64,000 bases of DNA from Neolewinella lacunae (lineage in GTDB: Bacteria > Bacteroidota > Bacteroidia > Chitinophagales > Saprospiraceae): the NCBI RefSeq assembly GCF_014349155.1, contig NZ_JACSIT010000106.1, positions 1 through 64,000 on the forward strand, written 5' to 3'. The first letter of the stretch is position 1, and each line of letters starts with the position of its first letter. Below, piece by piece: positions 1-7,656 of the stretch. The position numbers and the translations under genes were made by a program. The notes under the pieces are model-generated. The model was not told where the DNA came from, did not search any database, and saw only the letters and a program-made list of their open reading frames with translations.

Positions 1-941
1 GTGGTAAGTATACTGACGGAGTGGACTATTACTACAGCGGTAGCGACGGAAAACCCAAGTGGGGTATGGAGGCCAGCGGACTAGCTGCCGTCGACTTACA
101 AAACAAGGCAGCTTTGCATTTAGACATGGTACAAACCGTTGACCGTCACGAAAGCGAGACACTATTGGAGTATTATGGTTCGACTATCATTGCCCGAAAA
201 GACCGCTTGCAGTCAATATCAAAATACATAGCGGTAGATGCCTATTTTTCTCGACAACCTTTTGTAGATCAAATGGTTATGAACGGTTTCGATGTGATTA
301 CTCGTTTAAGAAAAGACGCTAAAATCCGTTATCTTTATCGCGGCCCACGAGAAAAGCGACGGGGGAAACCACGGCAGTTTGACGGCTACGTAGCTGTTCG
401 CAACCTCAGAGAGGATGTCTTTACGCCTTGTGCTATCGACGAAGATAGAAAATGGATTGCGTACGAGGCAATTGTAAATGTAGAAGCGCTTAAATGTCAA
501 GTCGTATTGGTCGTTGTCCATGATCTAGACAGTGAAGGCCAGGTAAATGGCCATCGACTTTATATGTCAACTGACACCAATCTCAACGGTGGTGAAGTTC
601 TTCATGCTTACCAATGTCGATTTCAACAAGAATTTCTATTTCGCGACGCGAAGCAAGAACTGGGCTTGGAGCACTGCCAAGCCTACTCTTGGCAGAAAAA
701 CGATTTCCACTTCAATGTGGCGATGACTGTTGGCTCGCTAGCCAAAGCAGCTTACCATTTACAAGTCCCGGGGCAACCTGTTAGGGCTTTCTCTATCGCC
801 GATGTAAAACAACGTCACATGAATGAATTCCAAGCACAACGAATATTATCCTTGTGTCGACTGGACCTTGATGAGGACTTAATTCGAAATCTCCAGCAAC
901 ACTTCAGTAATTTCGGGCTTCGCAACTTCCAAAGGGCATGA
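1..941 (+). CDS. IS4-type DDE transposase, 3' part (runs off the left edge)
   Basis: Transposase of an insertion sequence, cut by the window edge. The frame is open from base 3 upstream of the GTG at 21, so the true start lies outside. Visible parts are a VDAYFSR segment (about residue 70 counted from the GTG), which probably carries a catalytic Asp. There is also a late RFQQEFLFRDAKQELGLEH segment, which matches the Y-R-E-K type signature of IS4-related DDE transposases, with Glu as the last catalytic residue. Base composition is more AT-rich than the genes after 1780, as expected for an acquired element. The stop at 939-941 is followed within about 20 bases by the frame of a barrel protein, so little or no IS right end is left. 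Family assignment is by motif; the exact IS family is not certain. Confidence 0.8.
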   Translation, partial: GKYTDGVDYYYSGSDGKPKWGMEASGLAAVDLQNKAALHLDMVQTVDRHESETLLEYYGSTIIARKDRLQSISKYIAVDAYFSRQPFVDQMVMNGFDVITRLRKDAKIRYLYRGPREKRRGKPRQFDGYVAVRNLREDVFTPCAIDEDRKWIAYEAIVNVEALKCQVVLVVVHDLDSEGQVNGHRLYMSTDTNLNGGEVLHAYQCRFQQEFLFRDAKQELGLEHCQAYSWQKNDFHFNVAMTVGSLAKAAYHLQVPGQPVRAFSIADVKQRHMNEFQAQRILSLCRLDLDEDLIRNLQQHFSNFGLRNFQRA

Positions 942-957
942 AAACCTCTACAGACCA

Positions 958-1506
958 TTGTTGGGGGCAATGGTGGATCTTTCCTTGGTCTACAGGATAG
1001 GCAAAGGACAATATGGGGTAACTGCCATGGTGCGCAGCCAGCTAAATCCCGTGGATGAAGAAGCCCTCTTTTCTGACGTCCTTCAGGAACCAGGTATTTC
1101 TTTTGATACGGAAGGTGGCCGTTGGGGCATGCGCACAGCACTGTTGGGTGCGTTTGGCTCGGTAGCCTTCTCGGATAAAATAAGTTTTCACGCACGGGTA
1201 ATGGCCGGTATTGTCGGGGTAAGTTCGCCTAACGTAGAAGCGACCGTAACGGGGCCCGCCGGGACCTTCATTGTTGAGCAGAGTAGCGAAAATGCATCAG
1301 CGTTCGGGCGCCTCTACGGAGGAGGTTTCACCTTTAACTTAGGGAACAAAATCGCTTTAATTACTAACCTTGATTATTTCACAGCGACGCCAGAGTTCTC
1401 CAATGTTGAGGTATCCATCAACGACATTCCCTTTTCGACGAATCAAAGTCTAAGCCAAAAGGTTGTTACGGTAAACTTCAGCGTAGGGCTTGGCCTGAAG
1501 TTTTAA
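958..1506 (+). pseudogene. Outer-membrane beta-barrel protein, 5'-truncated remnant
   Basis: The frame encodes alternating hydrophobic and polar strands (for example FHARVMAGIVGV, GRLYGGGFTFNLG, VTVNFSVGLGLKF) and ends in Phe, as outer-membrane barrel proteins do. It has no signal peptide. The only start codons are a TTG at 958 and an ATG at 970, and the frame stays open back into the end of the transposase gene. I infer that a porin-like OMP gene lost its 5' end when the IS inserted, leaving about 180 residues. A short intact barrel with an unusual start is the alternative. The substrate or function cannot be named. Confidence 0.55.
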
Positions 1507-1680
1507 GCACACTCCTGATAATGAATTGACTCGGTTCCGGCCTGCGGTACGTACGGGGAAGGTCTTTTCCTCAAGTTTTGCCCTCACTCCAAGTAACTCC
1601 ATGCCTCACTCCATGTAACTCCATGGGCTAAAAAATCCAGCCGGACCGGAGGTCCGGATCCGGCTTGAAACCCAAAAACT

Positions 1681-1756
1681 ACAGCCCCACCCAGTCCTTT
1701 CGAGACCGGATGGGGCTGTGTCTTTTCGAGCGCTGGGTGCAACCGACGCTCGAAAA
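1681..1756. terminator. Two adjacent bidirectional hairpin terminators
   Basis: First stem ACAGCCCCA (1681-1689) with TGGGGCTGT (1711-1719). On the minus strand it is followed by a T-run. Second stem TTTTCGAGCG (1723-1732) with CGCTCGAAAA (1747-1756), giving a U-tract on either strand. They lie between the convergent barrel remnant and sigma-factor gene and can end transcription from both. Confidence 0.7.
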
Positions 1757-1779
1757 TTCAGGATAAAGGAAAAGACAAT

Positions 1780-2361
1780 TTACTGCAGCACAATCTGCTT
1801 CTCATCAATCATCTTGCGCATGTTGATCAGTGCGTAGCGCATCCGGCCCAGGGCCGTGTTGATGGAGACGCGCGTAAGCTTGGCAATTTCTTTGAAGCTC
1901 ATGTCGGCGTAGTGGCGCAGGATGACCACCTCCCGCTGTTCGGGGGGCAGGGCGTCAACCAGGCTGCGGATCCGGTCGTGGGTCTGGCTGCGGATCATGC
2001 CTTGCTCGGCGTTGCGCTCGGGGCTTTGCAGCACGTCGAAAATGTTGAACGTCTCCGTCTGGCCAACCTGGGGGCGGCGCTTGTGGCGGCGGAACGAATC
2101 CACACACATGTTGTAGCTGATGCGCATCGCCCACTGCAGGAACTTACCCTCGTGGTTGTACTTGCCCCGGCGGAGCGTATCAATGATCTTGATGAAGACT
2201 TCCTGAAAGATGTCTTCCGCCTGGCTGTGATCCTTGGTGAAAAGGTAGATGCTGGTGTAGATCTTTTGTTGGTGACGGCCGAGGAGCTCCTCGAACGCCC
2301 GATCTTCTCCGGCAAGGTATTGGGTGATCAATTCGTGATCATTCAGCGACTTAACGTCCAT
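1780..2361 (-). CDS. RNA polymerase ECF sigma factor (sigma-70 family)
   Basis: Alternative sigma factor of the extracytoplasmic-function type, 193 residues, the usual length. Region 2 is seen at residues about 20-90 (RHQQKIYTSIYLFTKDHSQA, then EDIFQEVFIKI and the WAMRISYNMCVDSFRR segment that binds the -10 element). Region 4 is at about 130-185 (LPPEQREVVILRHYADMSFKEIAK, then VSINTALGRMRYAL), a helix-turn-helix for the -35 element. No anti-sigma gene lies next to it; it stands alone between terminators and a long intergenic region. Its regulon cannot be told from the sequence. A candidate promoter lies about 150 bases upstream. Confidence 0.9.
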   Translation of the reverse strand: MDVKSLNDHELITQYLAGEDRAFEELLGRHQQKIYTSIYLFTKDHSQAEDIFQEVFIKIIDTLRRGKYNHEGKFLQWAMRISYNMCVDSFRRHKRRPQVGQTETFNIFDVLQSPERNAEQGMIRSQTHDRIRSLVDALPPEQREVVILRHYADMSFKEIAKLTRVSINTALGRMRYALINMRKMIDEKQIVLQ

Positions 2362-2507
2362 GACTAACGTGTTTCAACAGTTTGGGATTATTCCCGAAGG
2401 AAGCCGTACAATTCCGGCTTGATGGTTAGTGTAGACGTTTAAACTATAGGAGTGTCGCTTTAAAAAATGAGGGGATGATGATTGTCCGCATCCTGCGGTA
2501 ACGAGCC

Positions 2508-2539
2508 CAAAGATAAGCACTAGATTTTTACATACACAA
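2508..2539 (-). promoter_or_regulatory. Candidate Bacteroidota promoter for the ECF sigma gene
   Basis: On the minus strand TATCTTTG (plus-strand 2508-2515) matches the -7 consensus TAnnTTTG exactly. A TTG lies 21 bases upstream (2537-2539). It would give a leader of about 140 bases before the sigma start. Motif match only. Confidence 0.4.
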
Positions 2540-2690
2540 GAAAAATCTTTTCGGTAGCCCGCTTTAACGCAGTCTTAACGCCCAGGGAGGCAAATTCTGT
2601 GGCGCTTCTCCTGCCTTCGCTGTGCTTTTGTGCGGAGTTTGCGGGAGGAGAAAAAATTTTGTTCGGGAGCTTTTTCGCTTACCGTGACTT

Positions 2691-2785
2691 GGGCGCGACC
2701 GCAGGTGCCAGGGAAAGTACAACGAAGCAGGGAAGGGCCTCACCCAGCTCTCCGGTACCCTTCCACCGCACCTGCGACCGCGCCC
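2691..2785. repeat. Inverted pair of the dispersed GGGCGC/GCAGGTGCA repeat
   Basis: Arm 1 (2691-2708) is GGGCGCGACCGCAGGTGC and arm 2 (2768-2785) is GCACCTGCGACCGCGCCC. The flanks GGGCGC and GCAGGTGC are complementary, but the central four bases read GACC on the top strand in both arms and so do not pair. The pair lies between the divergent sigma and sulfite reductase genes. The small open frame across it (2599-2808) has no other support as a gene. Confidence 0.75.
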
Positions 2786-2821
2786 AAAAATACAATTTAA
2801 TAAAATAAAGATATGTTAAGG

Positions 2822-2850
2822 TTTGAATAAATGCATGTTTCATAGTTTCG
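2822..2850 (+). promoter_or_regulatory. Candidate promoter of the sulfate-reduction operon
   Basis: TTTG (2822-2825), a 17-base spacer, then TAGTTTCG (2843-2850), one mismatch from TAnnTTTG. It lies about 105 bases before the chosen start of the sulfite reductase gene in an AT-rich stretch. Confidence 0.4.
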
Positions 2851-2956
2851 TAACAAACTAAAAATCAATAAGTTGTTTTGCCGCGACGTTCATTTATATG
2901 TTGTTTTGTTCATGTTTTTCGCTAAACTAAGTGGGCCGGGCCGGGTAATTTCGGGC

Positions 2957-5077
2957 ATGACTACCACGCAACCGACCTCGCTAGACCACCTGAATGCCCC
3001 CGACCGGGCCGATATTCAGGAACTCACCAGCCGCATCTACGCCTACCAGCGCGGGCAGGAAGACGAAGACCGCTTTAAGCACTACCGCCTCACCCGGGGC
3101 GTGTACGGGCAGCGGCAGATCGGGGTACACATGTTCCGGACCAAAATCCCCTTCGGCCACCTCACCCCGGATCAGTTGATTGCGCTGGCCGACATTTCCG
3201 AGCGTTTCACCAACGGCCGGCTCCACATCACCACCCGGCAGAACATCCAGCTGCACTACGTCAAACTCAACGACAGCCCCGCCATCTGGCAAGCCCTCAG
3301 CGAGGCCGGCATGACCGCCCGCGAAGCCTGTGGCAATACCGTGCGCAACCTTACCGCCAGTCCGCTGGCCGGCGTTGACCCCGATGAGCCCTTCGACGTG
3401 AGCCCCTACGTCTACGCCGCCTTTGCCTACTTCCTGCGCAACCCCATCTGCCAGGAAATGGGCCGCAAAATCAAGCCCGCCTTTTCTTCCAGCGAGAAAG
3501 ACAGCGCTTTTACTTACTTCCATGACTTTGGCTTCATCCCCCGCATCCGCAACGGCGAGAAAGGCTTCAAGGTCGTTTTGGGCGGCGGGCTCGGGGCCGT
3601 GGCCATGATTGCGCCCACCGCCTACGAGTTTTTGCCCGCCGATAAGATCATCCCCTTCATGGAAGCAACGCTCCGGGTATTCGACCGCTACGGGGAGCGC
3701 GAAAAACGCATGAAAGCCCGCCTGAAGTACCTGCTGGCTGACCTTGGCCTGGAGCGGCTCCTGGAACTCGTCGAGGCCGAAATGGCCGCCGTTGCCCACC
3801 AGACTTACCCCATCGACGAAAGCATCGTCCCCCGCCTCGGCCAGGTGCCCGCCGATAATTTCCCGCCCGCCGAACCCCTCCACCCCGGCCTCTACGCCGA
3901 ATGGCTCAAGACCAACGTCCTCGAACAAAAGCAGGGTGGCTACCGGGCCGTGGCCATCCGCGTCCCCCTCGGTAACCTGGAAGCCGAGCAGACCCGCCTG
4001 TTGGCCGGGCTGATCAAGGAATTTGCCAGCGACGACGTCCGCCTCAGCGTCCAACAGGGCCTGGTGCTGCGCTACGTGCCCCCCACGGCCCTGCCACACC
4101 TTTTCAACGGTCTGTACGCCCTCAACCTCGGCCTGCCCGGGTACGATACTACGGCCGACATCACCGCCTGCCCCGGCACCGATACCTGCGCCCTGGGCGT
4201 CACCAACTCCACCGGCCTGGCCCAGGAACTCGAAGCGCTCGTCCGCGATGAATTCCCCGAACTGGTGACCGAAAACGACATCCGCATCAAGATCAGCGGC
4301 TGCATGAACGGTTGTGGCCAGCACATGGCCGCCAACATCGGCTTCCACGGCTCCAGCATCCGCGTAGGGCAGCGCATCGCCCCGGCCATGCAGGTCGTAG
4401 TGGGCGGCGGCGTGGCCCCCGATGGCCGCGGCTTCGTGGCGGAGAAAATCATCAAAGTGCCCACCCGCCGCATTCCCCAGGTGGTCCGCGACCTCTTTGC
4501 CGACTACCAAACCCACGCCAACGACGGCGAATACTACAACGACTACGCCCTGCGCCAGGGCAAACGCTACTTCTACGACCTCCTCAAACCGCTGGGGGAC
4601 ACGACCGAAATTACCGACGAAGAATTTTTCGACTGGGGCCAGGACCACGACTACCGCCAGGAAATTGGCGTCGGGGAATGCGCCGGGGTGAGCCTCGACG
4701 TGGTCGGGGCCATCCTCAACGACGCCTCTAACAAGGTCATTGCCGCCGGCCGCTCCGTCGAGGGCGAAGCCTGGGCCGACGCCGTCTACCACGCCTACTC
4801 TGCCTTCATCACCGCCGCCAAAGCCCTCCTGCTGGCCGAGGACCTGAAGTGCAATACCCACATCGGCATCCTCAACGATTTCGCTGCCCACTTCGGCGAC
4901 CGCTTCCCCGAAGCCATGCCCTTCCCCGACTTGGTCTTGCGCATCAACAAGCAACCGGCCACGCCCGAGTTCGCCACCGAATACCTGGCCGCCGCCCGCG
5001 CCTTCGTCTCCAAAACCATCCAGACGCGCGAAGCCCAACTCAGCAAGGTCGTCATCGGCGAATACTACAAGGCCTGA
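2957..5077 (+). CDS. Siroheme sulfite reductase hemoprotein with C-terminal HEPN-like extension
   Basis: Reduces sulfite to sulfide using six electrons (a nitrite reductase is the other possibility in this family). I start at ATG 2957 because an in-frame start at 2873 would add a 28-residue stretch unlike the family; this gives 706 residues. It has the duplicated ferredoxin-like domain with a GRLHITTRQNIQLHYV segment near residue 90. The [4Fe-4S]-siroheme ligands are Cys405 and Cys411 (CPGTDTC) with Cys449 and Cys453 (CMNGC). The usual hemoprotein ends near residue 570. The last ~120 residues are helical (AYSAFITAAKALLLAE...) and resemble HEPN domains fused to this enzyme in other Bacteroidota. 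It heads an operon with siroheme synthesis and APS/PAPS reductase genes, which favours sulfite as substrate. Confidence 0.88.
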   Translation: MTTTQPTSLDHLNAPDRADIQELTSRIYAYQRGQEDEDRFKHYRLTRGVYGQRQIGVHMFRTKIPFGHLTPDQLIALADISERFTNGRLHITTRQNIQLHYVKLNDSPAIWQALSEAGMTAREACGNTVRNLTASPLAGVDPDEPFDVSPYVYAAFAYFLRNPICQEMGRKIKPAFSSSEKDSAFTYFHDFGFIPRIRNGEKGFKVVLGGGLGAVAMIAPTAYEFLPADKIIPFMEATLRVFDRYGEREKRMKARLKYLLADLGLERLLELVEAEMAAVAHQTYPIDESIVPRLGQVPADNFPPAEPLHPGLYAEWLKTNVLEQKQGGYRAVAIRVPLGNLEAEQTRLLAGLIKEFASDDVRLSVQQGLVLRYVPPTALPHLFNGLYALNLGLPGYDTTADITACPGTDTCALGVTNSTGLAQELEALVRDEFPELVTENDIRIKISGCMNGCGQHMAANIGFHGSSIRVGQRIAPAMQVVVGGGVAPDGRGFVAEKIIKVPTRRIPQVVRDLFADYQTHANDGEYYNDYALRQGKRYFYDLLKPLGDTTEITDEEFFDWGQDHDYRQEIGVGECAGVSLDVVGAILNDASNKVIAAGRSVEGEAWADAVYHAYSAFITAAKALLLAEDLKCNTHIGILNDFAAHFGDRFPEAMPFPDLVLRINKQPATPEFATEYLAAARAFVSKTIQTREAQLSKVVIGEYYKA

Positions 5078-5108
5078 CGCTCATCCTCTCCTGCCCAATA
5101 TCAATCCC

Positions 5109-5897
5109 ATGCCACTTCCCACCATCAGCCTCGTTGGCGCCGGTCCCGGAGACCCCGACCTGATCACCCGCGCCGGACTGAAAGCCCTGCAAACGGCCGA
5201 CGTAGTGCTCTACGACGCGCTTATTTCCACTGAACTGCTGGAAGAAACGCCACCGCACTGCCAGCGCATCTTCGTGGGCAAACGCGCCGGCTGTCACGCC
5301 ATGAAGCAGGAGGAAATCAACGAAATGCTGGTGACCGCCGCGCTGGAATACGGCCACGCCGTCCGCCTCAAAGGCGGCGACCCCTTCGTTTTCGGGCGCG
5401 GGCAGGAGGAAAAGGCCCACGCCGAAGCCCGTGGCATTGCCGTGCGGGTCATTCCCGGCATCAGCAGTTGCATCAGCCTGCCGGCTTTGCAGGGGGTGGC
5501 ACCCACCAGCCGGGGGTACGCCGATAGCTTCTGGGTGCTTACGGCGCATACCCGCGACGGCGGTTTGAGCGAAGACCTCCTGCTGGCTCCCCGCACCAGC
5601 GCCACCGTCATCATCCTGATGGGCCTCGGCCGCCTCGCCGAAATCTGCGCCCTCTGGGAAGCCGAAGGCAAAGGAAACCTGCCCGCGATGGTCATCCAGA
5701 ACGGCAGCTGCCCCAACGAACGCGTCTGGGTAGGCACTGCCGACGACATCGCCCCCCGCGTACTCCGCGAGCGCGACGCCGGCCCGGGCATCATCGTCCT
5801 CGGCCAGACCGTTTGCCAGCACCCCGCCTTTCAGCGGCGCGTCCTCGCTTCCGTGGCCCAGGCCAGTCCCCGTCGACAAAAAGCAAACGCCCGATGA
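5109..5897 (+). CDS. cobA: Uroporphyrinogen-III C-methyltransferase (SUMT)
   Basis: Methylates uroporphyrinogen III twice with SAM to give precorrin-2, the first step to siroheme. The 262 residues carry the family motifs: VGAGPGDPDLITRAGLKAL near the N terminus, VRLKGGDPFVFGRGQEE around residue 85, and VIPGISSCISLPA around 115. It lies 31 bases after the sulfite reductase gene and overlaps the next gene by four bases (ATGA). It therefore supplies the cofactor of the enzyme encoded just upstream. Confidence 0.93.
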   Translation: MPLPTISLVGAGPGDPDLITRAGLKALQTADVVLYDALISTELLEETPPHCQRIFVGKRAGCHAMKQEEINEMLVTAALEYGHAVRLKGGDPFVFGRGQEEKAHAEARGIAVRVIPGISSCISLPALQGVAPTSRGYADSFWVLTAHTRDGGLSEDLLLAPRTSATVIILMGLGRLAEICALWEAEGKGNLPAMVIQNGSCPNERVWVGTADDIAPRVLRERDAGPGIIVLGQTVCQHPAFQRRVLASVAQASPRRQKANAR

Positions 5898-6811
5898 ACA
5901 ACCCGCTCTATCCCGCCTTTTTTCGTCTGGATCGCCTTCAGCTCCTCGTCGTAGGGGCCGGCGCGGTGGGCGAGGAAAAGCTGAGCTTTATCCTCAAGTC
6001 CAGTCCTAACGCCCGCGTAGTGATTGTCGCCCCGTGGATGGGGGAGGAGCTCAAAAGCCTGTTGGAGGAGCAGCACGGAGCGGGGGCGCGGTCCCGAGAT
6101 CCGCTATCGCTCGTCGTGACCACGCAAGATGAGGGGCATCTTGCGCGGTCGCAGGTGCAGGGGGAAGGACAGGGGAGCCAGGTTCCCCCCGCCGCCGCCG
6201 AAGACCCTGCGCTGGCGGGCTACTGGACCACGGCGGCGGGCGGAAGCGTCACCTGGCTGGCCCGTGCCTTTCGGCGGGAGGATGTGGAGATGGCCGACCT
6301 CGTAGTGGCCGCCACCAACTTCAAAGACGTCAACCTCGCCGTCCACACCGCCGCCAAATCCGCCCGCCGTTTGGCCAATATCGCCGATACGCCCGACCTT
6401 TGCGACTTCTACCTGGGCAGCATCGTCACCCGGGGGCCGCTGAAGATTGCCATCAGTACCAACGGCCAAAGCCCCACCTTTGCCAAACGCTTCCGGCAAT
6501 GGCTGGAGGCAGAGCTGCCCGAGTTGGAAACCACCAGCCTGCTCGACAACCTGAAAACGTTCAGGGACCGTCTTACGGGTGACTTTGAAGCGAAAGTCCG
6601 GCAGCTCAACGCCGTGACCAACAGCCTGCTCTCCGCAACCCACACCGGCGCGGCCTGCCAATGCCCCGCCGGAGAATGCCTGGTGGAAGCGGCGGCCCGG
6701 ACGAACTCCGCTCCCTCGTCCTCACTCTCCCCTTCGGGGGGGCGGGGGGAACTCCTCCCTTCGGGGGGGTGGGTGGGACCATCCGCGCCAGGCACCGAAA
6801 AAAATACATAA
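5894..6811 (+). CDS. Precorrin-2 dehydrogenase / sirohydrochlorin ferrochelatase, with repeat-derived insert
   Basis: NAD-dependent oxidation of precorrin-2 to sirohydrochlorin, probably with iron insertion, as in the N-terminal half of CysG and in Met8. The ATG at 5894 overlaps the SUMT stop. Residues 12-30 form the nucleotide-binding fold (LLVVGAGAVGEEK). The segment ADLVVAATNFKDVN and then ISTNGQSPTFAKRFRQWLE are typical. Residues about 61-115 do not fit the family: here the DNA (6074-6246) holds a copy of the GCAGGTGCA repeat and a 9-bp hairpin. The last ~35 residues (PSSSLSPSGGRGELLPSGG) are also low-complexity and come from a G-rich repeat. The core motifs remain intact in one frame, so the gene is probably still functional. 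Confidence 0.82.
   Translation: MNNPLYPAFFRLDRLQLLVVGAGAVGEEKLSFILKSSPNARVVIVAPWMGEELKSLLEEQHGAGARSRDPLSLVVTTQDEGHLARSQVQGEGQGSQVPPAAAEDPALAGYWTTAAGGSVTWLARAFRREDVEMADLVVAATNFKDVNLAVHTAAKSARRLANIADTPDLCDFYLGSIVTRGPLKIAISTNGQSPTFAKRFRQWLEAELPELETTSLLDNLKTFRDRLTGDFEAKVRQLNAVTNSLLSATHTGAACQCPAGECLVEAAARTNSAPSSSLSPSGGRGELLPSGGWVGPSAPGTEKNT
6123..6159 (+). repeat. Repeat copy and hairpin inside the siroheme gene
   Basis: CGCAAGATG (6123-6131) pairs with CATCTTGCG (6137-6145) around AGGGG, directly joined to GCGCGGTCGCAGGTGCA (6143-6159), a dispersed-repeat copy with centre GGTC. A half copy GGGCGCGGTC lies at 6084-6093. It is read as LARSQVQGEG in the protein. Confidence 0.7.
6711..6777 (+). repeat. 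G-rich repeat in the 3' end of the siroheme gene
   Basis: Pyrimidine-rich CTCCCTCGTCCTCACTC followed by CCCCTTCGGGGGGGCGGGGG and a second, similar CCTTCGGGGGGG unit. A closely related stretch lies at 62144-62186. Each unit can fold as a C-run/G-run hairpin with a TTCG-like loop. Confidence 0.6.
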
Positions 6812-6852
6812 TCATTGCTTCCTCCCTCCGCGCCGGAAGCCACCCCCTCGTT

Positions 6853-7527
6853 ATGAAAACCATCATCAAAGCAGACCTCGAAGCCCTTAACGCCGAATTC
6901 GGTGCCCTCGACTTTGAAGCGCGCTTCCACCGTCTTTACGAATACTTTCCGGTTGAAGAAGTGCTCTTTACGAGCAGCTTCGGCACCAAATCCGTAGTGA
7001 TGCTCACCTTCGTCAGCCGGGCCAATCCGTCCCAGAAGGTGCACATGCTCAACACTGGCTACCACTTCCCGGAGACCCTCGAATACCGGGATACACTGAG
7101 CCGCCTGACGGGCCTGGAAGTGGTCGACATCCACCCCGACCCCGCGCGCCACCAGCAGACGCTGGACACCGCCATGTGGGACGCACAGCCCAGCCGCTGC
7201 TGCCACTACAATAAGGTACTGCCCCTGAAGGCCGTCAAGGAAGCCCACACCGTGTGGATGTCGGGCGTACACAGCTACCAAACGATGAACCGCGCGGCCA
7301 TGCGCATCTTTGAACAGGTGGACGGGCTTATCCACTTTCACCCGCTGATCGACATCACCGAGGGCGAGTTTCTTTACCACCTGGAAAAAGACAAACTGCC
7401 CCGGCACCCACTCGAAGACCTGGGCTACGGCTCCATCGGCTGCCACCACTGTACCCGCCCGGGACAGGGTAGGGCAGGCCGCTGGGCGGGCAAAGACAAG
7501 GACGAATGTGGCCTGCACTTGTCGTAG
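6853..7527 (+). CDS. cysH: Adenylyl-sulfate (APS/PAPS) reductase, iron-sulfur type
   Basis: Reduces activated sulfate to sulfite with thioredoxin or glutathione. The ATG at 6853 gives 224 residues; the frame is open upstream but that part is the G-rich repeat. The loop TSSFGTKSVV (residues 40-49) binds the nucleotide. Cys116-Cys117 (RCCHYNK) and Cys197/Cys200 (GCHHC) are the four ligands of the [4Fe-4S] cluster found in APS-type reductases and absent from the E. coli PAPS enzyme. The catalytic Cys219 sits in ECGLH. I therefore expect APS to be used directly. The ATP sulfurylase genes are not in the window. Confidence 0.92.
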   Translation: MKTIIKADLEALNAEFGALDFEARFHRLYEYFPVEEVLFTSSFGTKSVVMLTFVSRANPSQKVHMLNTGYHFPETLEYRDTLSRLTGLEVVDIHPDPARHQQTLDTAMWDAQPSRCCHYNKVLPLKAVKEAHTVWMSGVHSYQTMNRAAMRIFEQVDGLIHFHPLIDITEGEFLYHLEKDKLPRHPLEDLGYGSIGCHHCTRPGQGRAGRWAGKDKDECGLHLS

Positions 7528-7656
7528 GCACTTCTTCACACCTGCTCAACTGTCCTAAAAATGACCGTTGTTGCCCACCTTTTTACCGGGCGGAGGGTTT
7601 TTTAATATTCTAATTGTTGTTTTCCGATCGCGTTTACTCCCAAATTGAAAAGAAAA

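Noticed and set aside
2599-2808. 69-codon plus-strand frame before the sulfite reductase
   Set aside because: It spans the inverted repeat pair and has no ribosome site or recognisable protein features.
2981-5038. Very long minus-strand frame opposite the sulfite reductase
   Set aside because: A shadow of the GC-rich plus-strand gene. The plus frame has the catalytic cysteine motifs; the minus frame has low-complexity Gly/Val/Ala sequence. The same applies to 41031-43109, 43884-46430, 48645-50981 and 32458-33822.
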